Origin: Erythrobacter litoralis
GTDB lineage: Bacteria > Pseudomonadota > Alphaproteobacteria > Sphingomonadales > Sphingomonadaceae
Assembly (NCBI RefSeq): GCF_001719165.1
Contig: NZ_CP017057.1
Span: forward strand, 372,001 to 436,000
Length of the DNA: 64,000 nucleotides
Direction of reading: 5' to 3'
This document shows, piece by piece, positions 13,850 through 22,202 of the stretch (position 1 is its first letter; the number at the start of each line of letters is the position of its first letter). Made by a program: the position numbers and the translations under genes. The notes below the pieces were generated by a model. The model was not told where the DNA came from. It saw only the letters and a list, made by a program, of their open reading frames with translations, and ran no database searches.

Positions 13850-14086
13850 ATGGCCGAAGCCACCGACGACCGCCTGCGCCTGCTGATCGAGCGCATCGAA
13901 CGCCTCGAGGAAGAAAAGAAGGGCATCGCGGACGACATCCGCGATGTCTATGCCGAGGCGAAGGCGGTCGGATACGACACCAAGATCATGCGCCAGATCA
14001 TCCGCCTGAGGAAGATGAAGCCCGACGACCGGTCCGAGCAGGAAACGATCCTCGAGACCTACAAGGCCGCGCTCGGCATGGGCTGA
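13850..14086 (+). CDS. gapR: GapR family nucleoid-associated protein (DUF2312)
   Basis: This is a 78-residue all-helical protein. In Caulobacter, GapR binds AT-rich overtwisted DNA as a clamp and supports replication and cell-cycle progression. The sequence shows the family's features: a coiled-coil N half ([19 protein letters not shown]), then [20 protein letters not shown] and [16 protein letters not shown], and a short ending [11 protein letters not shown]. Length and order match the family closely. ATG 13850 follows GGAGACCAAGAGACA. Assignment to the family is firm. The gene symbol follows the Caulobacter orthologue. Confidence 0.92.
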   Translation: MAEATDDRLRLLIERIERLEEEKKGIADDIRDVYAEAKAVGYDTKIMRQIIRLRKMKPDDRSEQETILETYKAALGMG

Positions 14087-14208
14087 TCGTTCGTCAGGGC
14101 CGCCTCGCGCGGGTCGTCGCTCGGTGGCCCCGCCCGGTCGGCCCAGGCGGAACGGCCGGCCTTCGGGCCTCATTGATCCTGCAAGAGCAAGGAAAGGCAG
14201 GATCAACC

Positions 14209-15090
14209 ATGACGCAGCAAAAGGCGAATTCGCAGCAGGCCGCCTTCATCGAACCGATCGACGAGGAGCCGGATCTTCCCGGCCACGAGGGCGCGCTGGA
14301 GCGCAAACCCGAATGGCAGCCGCGCTATCCGGGCTCGGGGCGCATGAAGGACAAAGTCGCGATCGTCACTGGCGGCGACAGCGGCATCGGCCGCGCGACG
14401 GCCGTGCTGTTTGCCCGCGAAGGGGCGAGCATCGCGATCTCGTATCTCGAAGAGCACGACGACGCCGCGAAGACCAAGGAATTGTGCGAGGCCGAGGGCT
14501 CGCAAGTGCTGACGCTCGCCGGCGATCTCGGCGCGCTGGGTGAAGCGCAGAAACTCGTCGATGCGACGATCGACCGCTTTGGGAGGATCGACAGCGTGAT
14601 CCAGATCGCGGGCGAGCAGCATCCCGATTATGACGTGACCGACATAACCGCAGAGCAGTTGCAGCGCACTTTCCAGTCGAACATCTTCTCTATGTTCTAC
14701 GTCGCGCAGGCCGCGCGACCGCATCTGAAGGAGGGTGCGACCATCGTCAATTGCAGCAGCGTCACGATGTACCAGGGCGCCCCCATCCTGCTCGATTATT
14801 CCGCGACCAAGGGCGCGATCACCGCTTTCACCCGGTCGCTCAGCGGCAATCTCGTGGATGACGGCATCCGCGTGAACGCGGTCGCGCCCGGGCCGATCTG
14901 GACACCGCTCAACCCGTGCGGGGGTATGCCGGAGGAGGAGATGGACACCTGGGGCACGGGCGTCCCGATGGGCAGGCCGGGCGAACCGAACGAGGTCGCC
15001 CCGGCCTTCCTGTTCTTAGCCTGCGAGGATTCCTCCTACATGAGCGGGCAGGTGCTTCATCCCAATGGCGGGAGCGTGGTCAGCGGTTGA
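14209..15090 (+). CDS. SDR family oxidoreductase (YghA/general stress type)
   Basis: This 293-residue NAD(P)-dependent short-chain dehydrogenase has a roughly 45-residue N-terminal extension typical of the YghA/Bacillus general-stress branch, including LPGHEGALERKPEWQPRYPG. The cofactor loop TGGDSGIGRA is near residue 54, NCSSVTMYQG carries the catalytic serine, and the YSATKGA active-site Tyr/Lys lie near residue 196. The C-terminal part GQVLHPNGGSVVSG is standard. The natural substrate is unknown, and relatives are linked to osmotic or general stress. ATG 14209 is preceded by GGAAAGGCAGGATCAACC. An inverted repeat and a CCTGAC triplet repeat follow the stop. Confidence 0.9.
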   Translation: MTQQKANSQQAAFIEPIDEEPDLPGHEGALERKPEWQPRYPGSGRMKDKVAIVTGGDSGIGRATAVLFAREGASIAISYLEEHDDAAKTKELCEAEGSQVLTLAGDLGALGEAQKLVDATIDRFGRIDSVIQIAGEQHPDYDVTDITAEQLQRTFQSNIFSMFYVAQAARPHLKEGATIVNCSSVTMYQGAPILLDYSATKGAITAFTRSLSGNLVDDGIRVNAVAPGPIWTPLNPCGGMPEEEMDTWGTGVPMGRPGEPNEVAPAFLFLACEDSSYMSGQVLHPNGGSVVSG

Positions 15091-15117
15091 CCTGACCTGA
15101 CCTGACTTGGTCTTGTC

Positions 15118-15153
15118 GCCGGTGCTGTATTGTGCAAATAACACAGCACCGGC
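15118..15153 (+). promoter_or_regulatory. 11-bp perfect inverted repeat ahead of the YbjQ-like gene
   Basis: GCCGGTGCTGT (15118-15128) pairs perfectly with ACAGCACCGGC (15143-15153) around a 14-base AT-rich loop. It ends 17 bases before the next start codon, so it overlaps the 5' leader and could mask or frame the ribosome site (CAGGGAG). There is no T-run, so it is more likely an operator or leader structure than a terminator. Just before it, CCTGA repeats three times (15091-15105). Confidence 0.45.
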
Positions 15154-15170
15154 TTCAGGGAGAGAAATTC

Positions 15171-15518
15171 ATGCCAGGCGAATGGAAGGACGCGAGCGGC
15201 GTCATTGTCACCACCACCCCCATGATCGAGGGCAGGCCGATCCAGGACTATTGCGGCATCGTGGTGGGCGAGGTGATCGTCGGCGCGAACCTGTTCCGCG
15301 ACATGTTCGCCAATATCCGCGATATCGTCGGCGGCCGTTCGGGCAGCTACGAACGCATCCTCCAGCGGGCCCGCGACGAGGCGATTGCCGAATTGCAGGC
15401 CGAGGCCGCCAGCCGCGGCGGGAATGCCGTGGTCGGGATCGATCTCGATTACGAGGTGATCGGCAACAGCGGCTCGATGCTGATGGTGAGCGCGAGCGGC
15501 ACGGCGGTGAAGGTCTGA
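15171..15518 (+). CDS. YbjQ/UPF0145 family protein
   Basis: This 115-residue protein has the YbjQ (UPF0145, putative heavy-metal-binding) fold: [20 protein letters not shown] at residues 12-31, [20 protein letters not shown], an [20 protein letters not shown] block, and a final strand [12 protein letters not shown]. Members form ring-like pentamers, and their role is uncertain. The start ATG 15171 follows CAGGGAGAGAAATTC. A longer frame starts within the inverted repeat upstream and is unlikely. It is convergent with the CPBP protease gene, whose end lies 4 bases away. Confidence 0.88.
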   Translation: MPGEWKDASGVIVTTTPMIEGRPIQDYCGIVVGEVIVGANLFRDMFANIRDIVGGRSGSYERILQRARDEAIAELQAEAASRGGNAVVGIDLDYEVIGNSGSMLMVSASGTAVKV

Positions 15519-15522
15519 TCCG

Positions 15523-16275
15523 TCAGCCGCCCGGCGCCAGCTCGACCGCCAGCAGGGCCATGCCGACCGCAAAGGCGTTGTGGGCCGCGTGCAGAAGCAT
15601 GGACCACATCAGCCCGCATTGCACCCGCACATAGCCCGCCATGGTTCCCAGCACGAATTGTGGGACCAGCAGAGGCAGCAGGATGACGAGCGCGCCCTCC
15701 TCGTAATTGACGAGGTGGACCAGCGCGAAGCTTGCAGCGCTTGCCCAGAAGAAGAGCGGGAAACTGTTCCGGAAGAAGCGCAAAGTCGGGGCTTGGCGCA
15801 GCCGTGCGAACAGGATCGCCGCCCCGACCACGCCGAGGATCAGGAAGCCCGGCCCCAGGAGCGAGCCGTCCCGGGCCACGAAAAGAAATGCCGTGAAGCC
15901 CGCCAAGACGGAAAGAAGCGGCATGATCGCCCCCGGACGGCCCGACAGCCAGCCGCGGAAGGCGATCTCCTCCAGCACCGGGGCAACGACCACGAACAGC
16001 AGGATCGTCCCCGTGTTGAGCTCGAGCGTCGAATTGAGGTTCTCGGGAAACGCGATCCCGGCCGCTTCGGCGAGGATCATGGCGACCCCGAAGGCGAGAA
16101 TGAACAGCAAGTCGAGCAGGTAGAGCCGCAGCACGAGCCGCGCCGATACGCCGCTGCTGGCAAGTCTCTCGGGCAGGACCGGGCGCTTCAGGAATTCGAA
16201 CAGCCGCGCCCATTGCCCGCGAAGGCTCGGCGCGAGCGCCGCGCCTGCGCGGCCACTTGTGATTTCACCCGTCAT
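15523..16275 (-). CDS. CPBP family intramembrane glutamic protease
   Basis: This 250-residue polytopic membrane protein has about six to eight hydrophobic segments. The CPBP/Abi signature is present: EEIAFRGWL with the paired glutamates and arginine near residue 145, a conserved FALVHL histidine, and a later LHAAHNAF motif. These residues build the intramembrane glutamyl protease site known from CAAX-processing Rce1 relatives. Bacterial members act in surface protein processing, bacteriocin immunity or are uncharacterised. The start is ATG 16275. yebC begins on the other strand 48 bases away. Confidence 0.88.
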   Translation of the reverse strand: MTGEITSGRAGAALAPSLRGQWARLFEFLKRPVLPERLASSGVSARLVLRLYLLDLLFILAFGVAMILAEAAGIAFPENLNSTLELNTGTILLFVVVAPVLEEIAFRGWLSGRPGAIMPLLSVLAGFTAFLFVARDGSLLGPGFLILGVVGAAILFARLRQAPTLRFFRNSFPLFFWASAASFALVHLVNYEEGALVILLPLLVPQFVLGTMAGYVRVQCGLMWSMLLHAAHNAFAVGMALLAVELAPGG

Positions 16276-16323
16276 GCGGCTAATGGGCCCCCATTATTCA
16301 ACACCCGCTGACGAAGAGTCCCC

Positions 16324-17070
16324 ATGGCAGGCCATTCCAAATTCAAGAACATCATGCACCGCAAGGGTGCGCAGGACAAGAAACGGTCCAACCTGTTTTC
16401 AAAGCTTTCGCGCGAAATCACGGTGGCGGCGAAGATGGGCGCGCCCGATCCCGACATGAACCCGCGCCTGCGCCTAGCGATCAATAACGCCAAGGCCCAG
16501 TCCATGCCCAAGGACAACATCCAGCGGGCGATCGACAAGGCGAGCGGAGGCGACGAGGACAATTACGAGGAAGTCCGCTACGAAGGCTACGGCCCGGGCG
16601 GCAGCGCGATCATCGTCGAGGCGCTGACCGACAACCGCAACCGCACCGCGACCAACGTGCGCACCTGCTTCGCCAAGAACGGCGGCAATCTCGGCACCGA
16701 AGGTTCGGTCCAGCACGGCTTCGAACGGCTCGGCCTGATCGAATATCCGGCGAGCGCCGGCGATGAAGAAAAGGTGCTCGAAGCGGCGATGGAAGCGGGC
16801 GCGCTCGACATCGAGAGCGGCGAGGACGGGCACACGATCTGGACCGCGGCCGAAGACCTCCACCAGGTCGCGGGCGACCTCGAAAAGGCGCTGGGCGAGG
16901 CGGAGAACGTGAAGCTCGCGTGGAAGCCCAACATCACGGTTCAGCTCGACGAGGGCCACGCCGGTACGCTGATGAAGCTGATCGATGCGCTCGACGACGA
17001 TGACGACGTCCAGACCGTATGGGGCAATTACGAGATCCCGGACGAGGTGATGGAGAAGCTCGGGGCGTGA
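16324..17070 (+). CDS. yebC: YebC/PmpR family transcription or translation factor
   Basis: This 248-residue protein of the YebC family begins with the conserved [20 protein letters not shown] at residues 2-21. RYEGYGPGG follows near residue 85, and [14 protein letters not shown] near 100. Members were described as DNA-binding regulators (PmpR), and some help ribosomes at proline stalls. It lies just upstream of ruvC, a frequent neighbour in proteobacteria. The GTG of a tiny open frame overlaps its stop (GTGA), so coupled translation into the ruvC region is likely. Length and motifs match the family fully. Confidence 0.95.
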   Translation: MAGHSKFKNIMHRKGAQDKKRSNLFSKLSREITVAAKMGAPDPDMNPRLRLAINNAKAQSMPKDNIQRAIDKASGGDEDNYEEVRYEGYGPGGSAIIVEALTDNRNRTATNVRTCFAKNGGNLGTEGSVQHGFERLGLIEYPASAGDEEKVLEAAMEAGALDIESGEDGHTIWTAAEDLHQVAGDLEKALGEAENVKLAWKPNITVQLDEGHAGTLMKLIDALDDDDDVQTVWGNYEIPDEVMEKLGA

Positions 17071-17162
17071 GCCGCCTCGAATGGCTCCTTGCGCTGGCGC
17101 TCGGTGCTGCTTTTCTGACCGCCTTCCTGTGGCGGGTCGGCCTGAGATTCGGTCTGGAATGA
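17067..17162 (+). CDS. Possible 31-residue membrane micropeptide
   Basis: A GTG-started frame overlaps the yebC stop by 4 bases and encodes 31 residues. About 18 of them form one hydrophobic span ([17 protein letters not shown]) flanked by arginines and glutamates. It ends 13 bases before the ruvC start and fills the gap almost exactly. Spacing and a membrane-like composition favour a real coupled mini-gene. The short length means chance cannot be excluded, and no family is recognised. Confidence 0.35.
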   Translation: MSRLEWLLALALGAAFLTAFLWRVGLRFGLE

Positions 17163-17175
17163 GCGCGGGCGCGGC

Positions 17176-17640
17176 GTGATTATTCTCGGCCTCGACCCAT
17201 CGCTTTCCTGCACCGGCTGGGGTATCATCCGATGCGATGGCGCGCGGCTTTTGCACGTTGCGAACGGCGAAATCCCGACATCGACCGCCGCGCCCATGGC
17301 CGAGCGTCTTGCTGCCCTGCAGGCTGGGCTCGTCGATGTGATCGCGGCGCACGCCCCGGACCGCGCCGCGTGCGAAGAGGTGTTCGTCAATCGCAACCCG
17401 CAATCCACGCTCAAGCTCGCCCAGGCGCGTGGCGCCGTGCTTGCGGCCTGTGGCGCTGCGGGGCTTGCGGTACGCGAACACGCGGCGCGGCGGGTCAAAC
17501 AGGCGCTGGTGGGAACGGGCGCTGCGGACAAGGAACAGGTGCAGGCGATGCTGAGGGTCCTGCTGCCCGGGGCGTCCATTGCCGGAGCGGATGCCGCCGA
17601 CGCGCTGGCGGTGGCGATCGCCGATGCGCATTCGAGATGA
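17176..17640 (+). CDS. ruvC: Holliday junction resolvase RuvC
   Basis: RuvC (154 residues) cuts Holliday junctions symmetrically together with RuvAB during recombinational repair. The catalytic acidic residues are visible: Asp in LGLDPSLSCTGWG at residues 4-16, Glu in CEEVFVN near 68, and two aspartates in GADAADALAVAIADAH near 138-141. The start is GTG 17176, which puts ILGLDPS at the N terminus as in the family. It ends 10 bases before the ArsC-like gene, which probably shares its transcript. Confidence 0.95.
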   Translation: MIILGLDPSLSCTGWGIIRCDGARLLHVANGEIPTSTAAPMAERLAALQAGLVDVIAAHAPDRAACEEVFVNRNPQSTLKLAQARGAVLAACGAAGLAVREHAARRVKQALVGTGAADKEQVQAMLRVLLPGASIAGADAADALAVAIADAHSR

Positions 17641-17650
17641 GGAGACCACG

Positions 17651-18001
17651 ATGACGATCCACCTTCACGGCATCCCCAATTGCGATACGGTCAAGAAAGC
17701 GCGCAAATGGCTCGACGCCGAGGGGCTCGATTACACCTTCCACGATTTCAAAAAGGAAGGGGCCGACCCGGCCAAACTCGAGCAATGGATCGCGGCGAAA
17801 GGCGTGGACACCGTGGTCAATCGTCGCGGGACGACCTTCCGCAAGCTCTCGGACGAGGAAAAGGTTCTGTCGCAGGACAGTCACAAGGCCGTAGCCTTGC
17901 TGGTCCAGCACCCCAGCATGATCAAGCGTCCCGTGGTCGAACATGCGGGCGGCATACTCATCGGTTTCAAGGAAGACGAATGGTCGCAAAGCCTTTCCTG
18001 A
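17651..18001 (+). CDS. ArsC/YffB family thioredoxin-fold protein
   Basis: This 116-residue protein of the ArsC/Spx/YffB family has HGIPNCDTVKKARKW at residues 5-19 with the single conserved cysteine and basic residues, TFHDFKKEG near 33, RRGTTFRKLS near 59, and SMIKRPVVE near 89. The sequence follows the YffB pattern more than true arsenate reductase. YffB proteins are glutathione-linked, and the physiological role is unclear. ATG 17651 follows GAGGAGACCACG. Its last 22 bases overlap the start of the phosphodiesterase gene. Confidence 0.88.
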   Translation: MTIHLHGIPNCDTVKKARKWLDAEGLDYTFHDFKKEGADPAKLEQWIAAKGVDTVVNRRGTTFRKLSDEEKVLSQDSHKAVALLVQHPSMIKRPVVEHAGGILIGFKEDEWSQSLS

Positions 18002-19050
18002 CGCTTGCGCTGGGCGTGCTTGCTCTCGGCGCTCCGACGCTTCACGGAGCGCCCGCCGAGGATATCCTGATCATAGCCCATCGCGGCGCGAGCGGGGAAC
18101 GGCCCGAACACACCCTCGCCGCTTACGAGCGTGCGATCGACCAGGGCGCGGACTATATCGAACCCGACCTCGTCGTGACAAAGGACCTCGTCCTCGTGGC
18201 GCGACATGAGACCGAGCTTTCCGACACGACCGATGTCGCCAGCCGCCGCGAGTTCGAGGATCGCAGGCGAACCAGGGACATCGAGGGGCGGCGCGTCACC
18301 GGCTGGTTCGCGGAGGACTTCACGCTCGCCGAACTGCGCACCCTGCGCGTCAAGGAGCAGATGCCGACCGTTCGGGCCGCCAACACCGCCTTCAACGGGC
18401 TCTACCAGATACCGACCTTCGCCGAGATCGTGCAGCTCGTCCGCGCCAAAGAGGCAGAGACCGGCCGGACCGTTGGCCTTTATCCCGAGCTCAAGCATCC
18501 CACCCTGCTGCTCGAACAGGAGGGCATCGATACGGTCGACCTGCTGGTTCGCGAATTGCGCCAGTTCGGGCTCGACAGCGCCGATGCCCCGGTCTTCGTC
18601 CAGATATTCGAAGTCGGTCCGTTGCAACGGCTCGACAAGCTCATCGACGTGCCGCTCATCCTGCTGATCTCCTCCGAAGGCGGCCCCTATGACGAGCCGA
18701 CCATGCGCTGGGGCGAGATCATGACGCCGACCGGCCTTGCCGAGGTCGCGACCTATGCCGATGGGATCGGTCCCTTCATGGGCCATGTCCTGAACGCCGA
18801 TGGCTCGGCCACGTCGCTCGTCGCCGATGCCCATGCGGCGGGGCTGAAGGTCCATCCCTGGACGCTGCGGCGCGAGAACGTGTTTCTGCCCGTCGCTGCC
18901 CGGCGTGAGGGCGGAGAGGCGACTATCGGCTGCTACGATGCAGTGTGGGACGCACTCGTCAAGGCGGGTGTCGACGGCGTGTTCACCGACAACCCTGCCG
19001 AACTCGTCGCACTCGCTGCGGGCGACCGCTCGGCCGCCTGCTCGCGCTGA
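17980..19050 (+). CDS. glpQ: Periplasmic glycerophosphodiester phosphodiesterase
   Basis: This 356-residue enzyme hydrolyses deacylated phospholipid diesters to glycerol-3-phosphate and an alcohol. A signal peptide covers about residues 1-24, with predicted cleavage after HGA. The catalytic GDPD core follows: AHRGASGERPEHT with His34 and Arg35, the metal-binding YIEPDLVVTKD, and VARHETELSDTTD. The large insertion up to residue about 170 and the late HPWTLR motif fit the periplasmic GlpQ type rather than cytoplasmic UgpQ. The start at ATG 17980 overlaps the preceding gene by 22 bases, which provides the full signal peptide. It is convergent with ubiG. Confidence 0.9.
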   Translation: MVAKPFLTLALGVLALGAPTLHGAPAEDILIIAHRGASGERPEHTLAAYERAIDQGADYIEPDLVVTKDLVLVARHETELSDTTDVASRREFEDRRRTRDIEGRRVTGWFAEDFTLAELRTLRVKEQMPTVRAANTAFNGLYQIPTFAEIVQLVRAKEAETGRTVGLYPELKHPTLLLEQEGIDTVDLLVRELRQFGLDSADAPVFVQIFEVGPLQRLDKLIDVPLILLISSEGGPYDEPTMRWGEIMTPTGLAEVATYADGIGPFMGHVLNADGSATSLVADAHAAGLKVHPWTLRRENVFLPVAARREGGEATIGCYDAVWDALVKAGVDGVFTDNPAELVALAAGDRSAACSR

Positions 19051-19054
19051 GGCA

Positions 19055-19792
19055 TCAAGTCTTTCGCCGCGCTGCGAGGATGTAGTTCAGCGCCTCGTTG
19101 TCCGAAAGGTGCAGGCTCTTTGCTGCGCTCCAGGCTATCCCCCGGCGGTCGGTGACCTCGAGCCCGACTTCTTCCAGCAGGTCGAGTATTTCCTCCGGCG
19201 TTACGAAATCGCTCCATCGGTGTGTTCCACGGGGAACATAACCGACGGCCTCGGCGGCGCCGACCAGCAGCACCCGGCTTGCCGCGGTGCGGTTGGGCGT
19301 TGAGAGCACCAGCAGGCCTTCGGGTGCGAGCCTTTGCGTAACGTCGAACAGAAAGGCGCGCTTGTCCGCTACATGCTCGATAACCTCCAGACAGGTAACG
19401 AGATCGAAAGTGCCGATGTCGAGCGCCGCCAGTTCGCCCGCCATGTAGCGAATATCCAGCCCGCCCGCTTCCGAATGGGCGCTTGCCGCCGCGACGTTTT
19501 CCGCCGCCGCATCGACGCCCGTCACGTCCGCGCCGAGCCGCGCCAGGGGTTCGCACACCAGGCCGGCGCCGCAGCCGATATCGAGCGCCGCCTTGCCCGC
19601 GAGCGGCTTTGCACTGCCCGTGGCGCCGGGCCAATGCGAGTCGATCGACTGGCGGATAAAGCGCAGCCGCACCGGGTTCACTTCGTGGAGCGATGCCATC
19701 GGGCCTTTCGCATCCCACCAGCGCTGCGCAAGCCGTGCGAAATGCTCAGCCTCTTCCGGGCGGATTGTCGTGGTTGCGCCGCTGCTCGCCAT
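19055..19792 (-). CDS. ubiG: Ubiquinone biosynthesis O-methyltransferase
   Basis: UbiG (245 residues) uses S-adenosylmethionine for both O-methylations of ubiquinone synthesis. Motif I is ALDIGCGAGLVCEPLARLGA near residue 70, followed by VTGVDAAAENV. The N-terminal AQRWWDAKGPMASLHEVNPV is the diagnostic UbiG signature (binding of the polyprenyl aromatic substrate and membrane). LLVLSTPNRT and YVPRGTHRWSDFVTPEE are also family-typical. It is divergent from lysC across 61 bases, and its end lies 4 bases from the convergent glpQ. Confidence 0.94.
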   Translation of the reverse strand: MASSGATTTIRPEEAEHFARLAQRWWDAKGPMASLHEVNPVRLRFIRQSIDSHWPGATGSAKPLAGKAALDIGCGAGLVCEPLARLGADVTGVDAAAENVAAASAHSEAGGLDIRYMAGELAALDIGTFDLVTCLEVIEHVADKRAFLFDVTQRLAPEGLLVLSTPNRTAASRVLLVGAAEAVGYVPRGTHRWSDFVTPEEILDLLEEVGLEVTDRRGIAWSAAKSLHLSDNEALNYILAARRKT

Positions 19793-19853
19793 GCCGTTTG
19801 CCTTTCTCTGGACCCTTGCTTAACAGCGCCCCGAAGACCCTGCCAGCAGGAGC

Positions 19854-21170
19854 ATGCATATCGTGGCTTCCCAGCGCCCGGACAAGAAGCGGCAGCGCAT
19901 CGTTATGAAATTCGGCGGCACGTCGATGGCCGGGACCGAACGGATCCGGCGCGTCGCCAATCTCGTCCGCTCGCAGGCGGCGGGCAGGGACGGCGAACCG
20001 AACGAGGTTGCCGTCGTGGTCAGCGCGATGGCCGGCGAAACCGACCGGCTGGTCAATTTCTGTCGCGAGGCCAATCCGCTTTACGATCCTGCCGAATACG
20101 ACGTCGTCGTCGCAAGCGGCGAGCAGGTGACGAGCGGGCTGCTCGCGCTGACCCTGCAATCGCTGGGCTGCTCGGCGCGCAGCTGGCTCGGCTGGCAATT
20201 GCCGGTCAAGACGGTAGGGGCGCATGCGAAGTCGCGAGTCGAGACGATCGATGCTCCCGGAATGCTCGATGCCCTCGGCCGCGGAGAGATCGCGGTGATC
20301 CCCGGATTCCAGGGCGTAAGCGATGAAGGACGCGTCACGACCATGGGCCGGGGCGGTTCCGACACTTCTGCGGTGGCGGTCGCGGCCGCGGTCGGGGCGG
20401 ATCGCTGCGATATCTACACCGATGTCGACGGCGTCTACACGACCGATCCGCGCATCGTCGCGAAGGCGCGAAAACTGAAGGCGGTTACCTACGAAGAAAT
20501 GCTCGAACTGGCGAGCGTCGGGGCCAAGGTGCTGCAGACCCGCTCGGTCGGCCTCGCAATGAAGGAGGGCGTTCGAATCCAGGTGCTTTCGAGCTTTATC
20601 GGCGACGATGCCCCGCCCGCCGACGAATTGCCGGGTACGCTGATCGTCTCGGACGAGGAAATGGATGAATTGGTGGAGAAGGGCCTGATGGAACGCCAGC
20701 TTGTGACCGGCATCGCGCATGACAAGAACGAGGCCAAGGTGATCCTCACCCGCGTGCCTGACACGCCCGGGGCGGTCGCCAACATCTTCGAGCCGCTGGC
20801 CGAGGCGAGCATCAATGTCGACATGATCATCCAGAACGTGGGCCGCGACAAGGGCGAGACCGACGTGACCTTCACCGTGCCGCAGGCCGACCTTGCCCGC
20901 GCGCAGGCCCTGTTAGAGGACAGGCGCGGAGAGATCGGGTTCAACCGCATCATCACCGACAGCAAGATCGCCAAGATCAGCGTGGTCGGCGTCGGCATGA
21001 AGAGCCATGCCGGGGTCGCCAGCACGATGTTCCGCGCCCTGTCCGAGCGCGGCATCAACATCCAGGCGATCTCGACTTCGGAAATCAAGGTCAGCGTGAT
21101 GATCGACGAGGACGAAACCGAACTCGCCGTGCGTGTGCTTCATACCGCCTACGGGCTCGACGCGGACTGA
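19854..21170 (+). CDS. lysC: Aspartate kinase
   Basis: This 438-residue kinase phosphorylates aspartate, the first step to lysine, threonine, methionine and diaminopimelate. The catalytic domain starts with KFGGTSMAGTERIRRVANLV near residue 18, followed by VVSAMAGETDRLVNF, TMGRGGSDTSAVA and YTDVDGVYTTDPRI. Two ACT domains occupy the C-terminal third and should bind lysine or threonine for feedback control. Within the ACT domains, SHAGVASTMFRALSERGINI is clear. ATG 19854 follows CAGGAGC. The N-terminal extension HIVASQRPDKKRQ is slightly longer than usual. Confidence 0.94.
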   Translation: MHIVASQRPDKKRQRIVMKFGGTSMAGTERIRRVANLVRSQAAGRDGEPNEVAVVVSAMAGETDRLVNFCREANPLYDPAEYDVVVASGEQVTSGLLALTLQSLGCSARSWLGWQLPVKTVGAHAKSRVETIDAPGMLDALGRGEIAVIPGFQGVSDEGRVTTMGRGGSDTSAVAVAAAVGADRCDIYTDVDGVYTTDPRIVAKARKLKAVTYEEMLELASVGAKVLQTRSVGLAMKEGVRIQVLSSFIGDDAPPADELPGTLIVSDEEMDELVEKGLMERQLVTGIAHDKNEAKVILTRVPDTPGAVANIFEPLAEASINVDMIIQNVGRDKGETDVTFTVPQADLARAQALLEDRRGEIGFNRIITDSKIAKISVVGVGMKSHAGVASTMFRALSERGINIQAISTSEIKVSVMIDEDETELAVRVLHTAYGLDAD

Positions 21171-21299
21171 CCGTCCCCCGCTTCGCGACGCAGCCGGTCC
21201 GGTGAGCGCCACCGCCGGTCCGCGTTAGGAGCGCGCGCTAACGCCTTCTTAACCCCGCACGCCGGACTCTCGCGTCTCCATTCACAGGAGTCGCAACCA

Positions 21300-22019
21300 A
21301 TGGCGCTGAAAGCCAATCTCGAAGGGCCCTCGAGGGCTTCTGAAAACGCATCCTCCGGGACACAGCGCAGCGAGCCGCGCCGTGCCCTGAGGCTCGAAAC
21401 GAGCGGTAGGCTGCGTGGCGGCCTCGAGGCCAACGTCACGATCCACAACCTCTCGGCGGCCGGCCTGCTGCTGGAAACCGACCTCGATCTCGCCGAGGGG
21501 GACTCGCTTGCCATCGAACTGCCCGAGAGTGGGCCGATCGACGCCGTGATCGTTTGGCAGAGCGACCGGCTGTTCGGCTGTGCTTTCGAAGAGACGCTGC
21601 CGCGCGCTACACTTGCGGCGGCCCAGTTGCGCGGTGCCGACCCGCAGATTTCGAGCGCCCAGCCGGACGGTCCGGGTGTGGGTGGCTTGCCCGGCGCTCT
21701 CTCGCGCGGAGAACCTCTCGGCATGCGCCTTAACCGCCTGCGCCGCGAGCGCGGCCTGACGCTCGCCGAAGTTGCAGAGGTGCTCGGTGTAAGCAAGCCG
21801 ACGGTCTGGGCGTGGGAGAAGGGTAAGGCGAAACCGTTGCCCGAACGGCTCGACGCGATCGCCGCGGCTCTGGGCGTGTCGAGCGAAGATCTCACCGATA
21901 AACCGGAACGCGACGCCGGCCTCGCAGTGGTTCAGGAATGTCGCTTACGTATTGCTTCGGCCTTCGGCACGTTGCCCCGCAATATCCGTATTATGATCGA
22001 GCTCGATGGGGCTCCCTAG
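21300..22019 (+). CDS. PilZ domain-XRE helix-turn-helix fusion protein
   Basis: This 239-residue protein has two visible domains. Residues about 18-105 form a PilZ domain with the cyclic-di-GMP-binding RxxxR element (RRALR) and the NLSAAG motif. Residues about 140-200 form an XRE-type helix-turn-helix (LNRLRRERGLTLAEVAEVLG, then VSKPTVWAWEKGKAKPLPER). This suggests a transcription factor whose DNA binding responds to cyclic-di-GMP, but this is inference. A C-terminal tail of about 35 residues follows. The next gene downstream has a GGDEF-like domain, which supports a signalling theme. ATG 21300 follows CAGGAGTCGCAACCA. Confidence 0.85.
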   Translation: MALKANLEGPSRASENASSGTQRSEPRRALRLETSGRLRGGLEANVTIHNLSAAGLLLETDLDLAEGDSLAIELPESGPIDAVIVWQSDRLFGCAFEETLPRATLAAAQLRGADPQISSAQPDGPGVGGLPGALSRGEPLGMRLNRLRRERGLTLAEVAEVLGVSKPTVWAWEKGKAKPLPERLDAIAAALGVSSEDLTDKPERDAGLAVVQECRLRIASAFGTLPRNIRIMIELDGAP

Positions 22020-22202
22020 CGCTTCCTACTCATTGGATTCGCATGCGTTCCGCGAAATTATGGTAAACGAAGTATCTAGCTGATTCGTTTTTTAGTTCAG
22101 TTAGTTAATCCCATTCGTCCATGCGGGCGGCTGGCAATAAGGAATGCGGGGCAAAAGGGGAAAACCCGCTGGAGAAGCGTAAGTCATTCGTTGCGCAACT
22201 TG

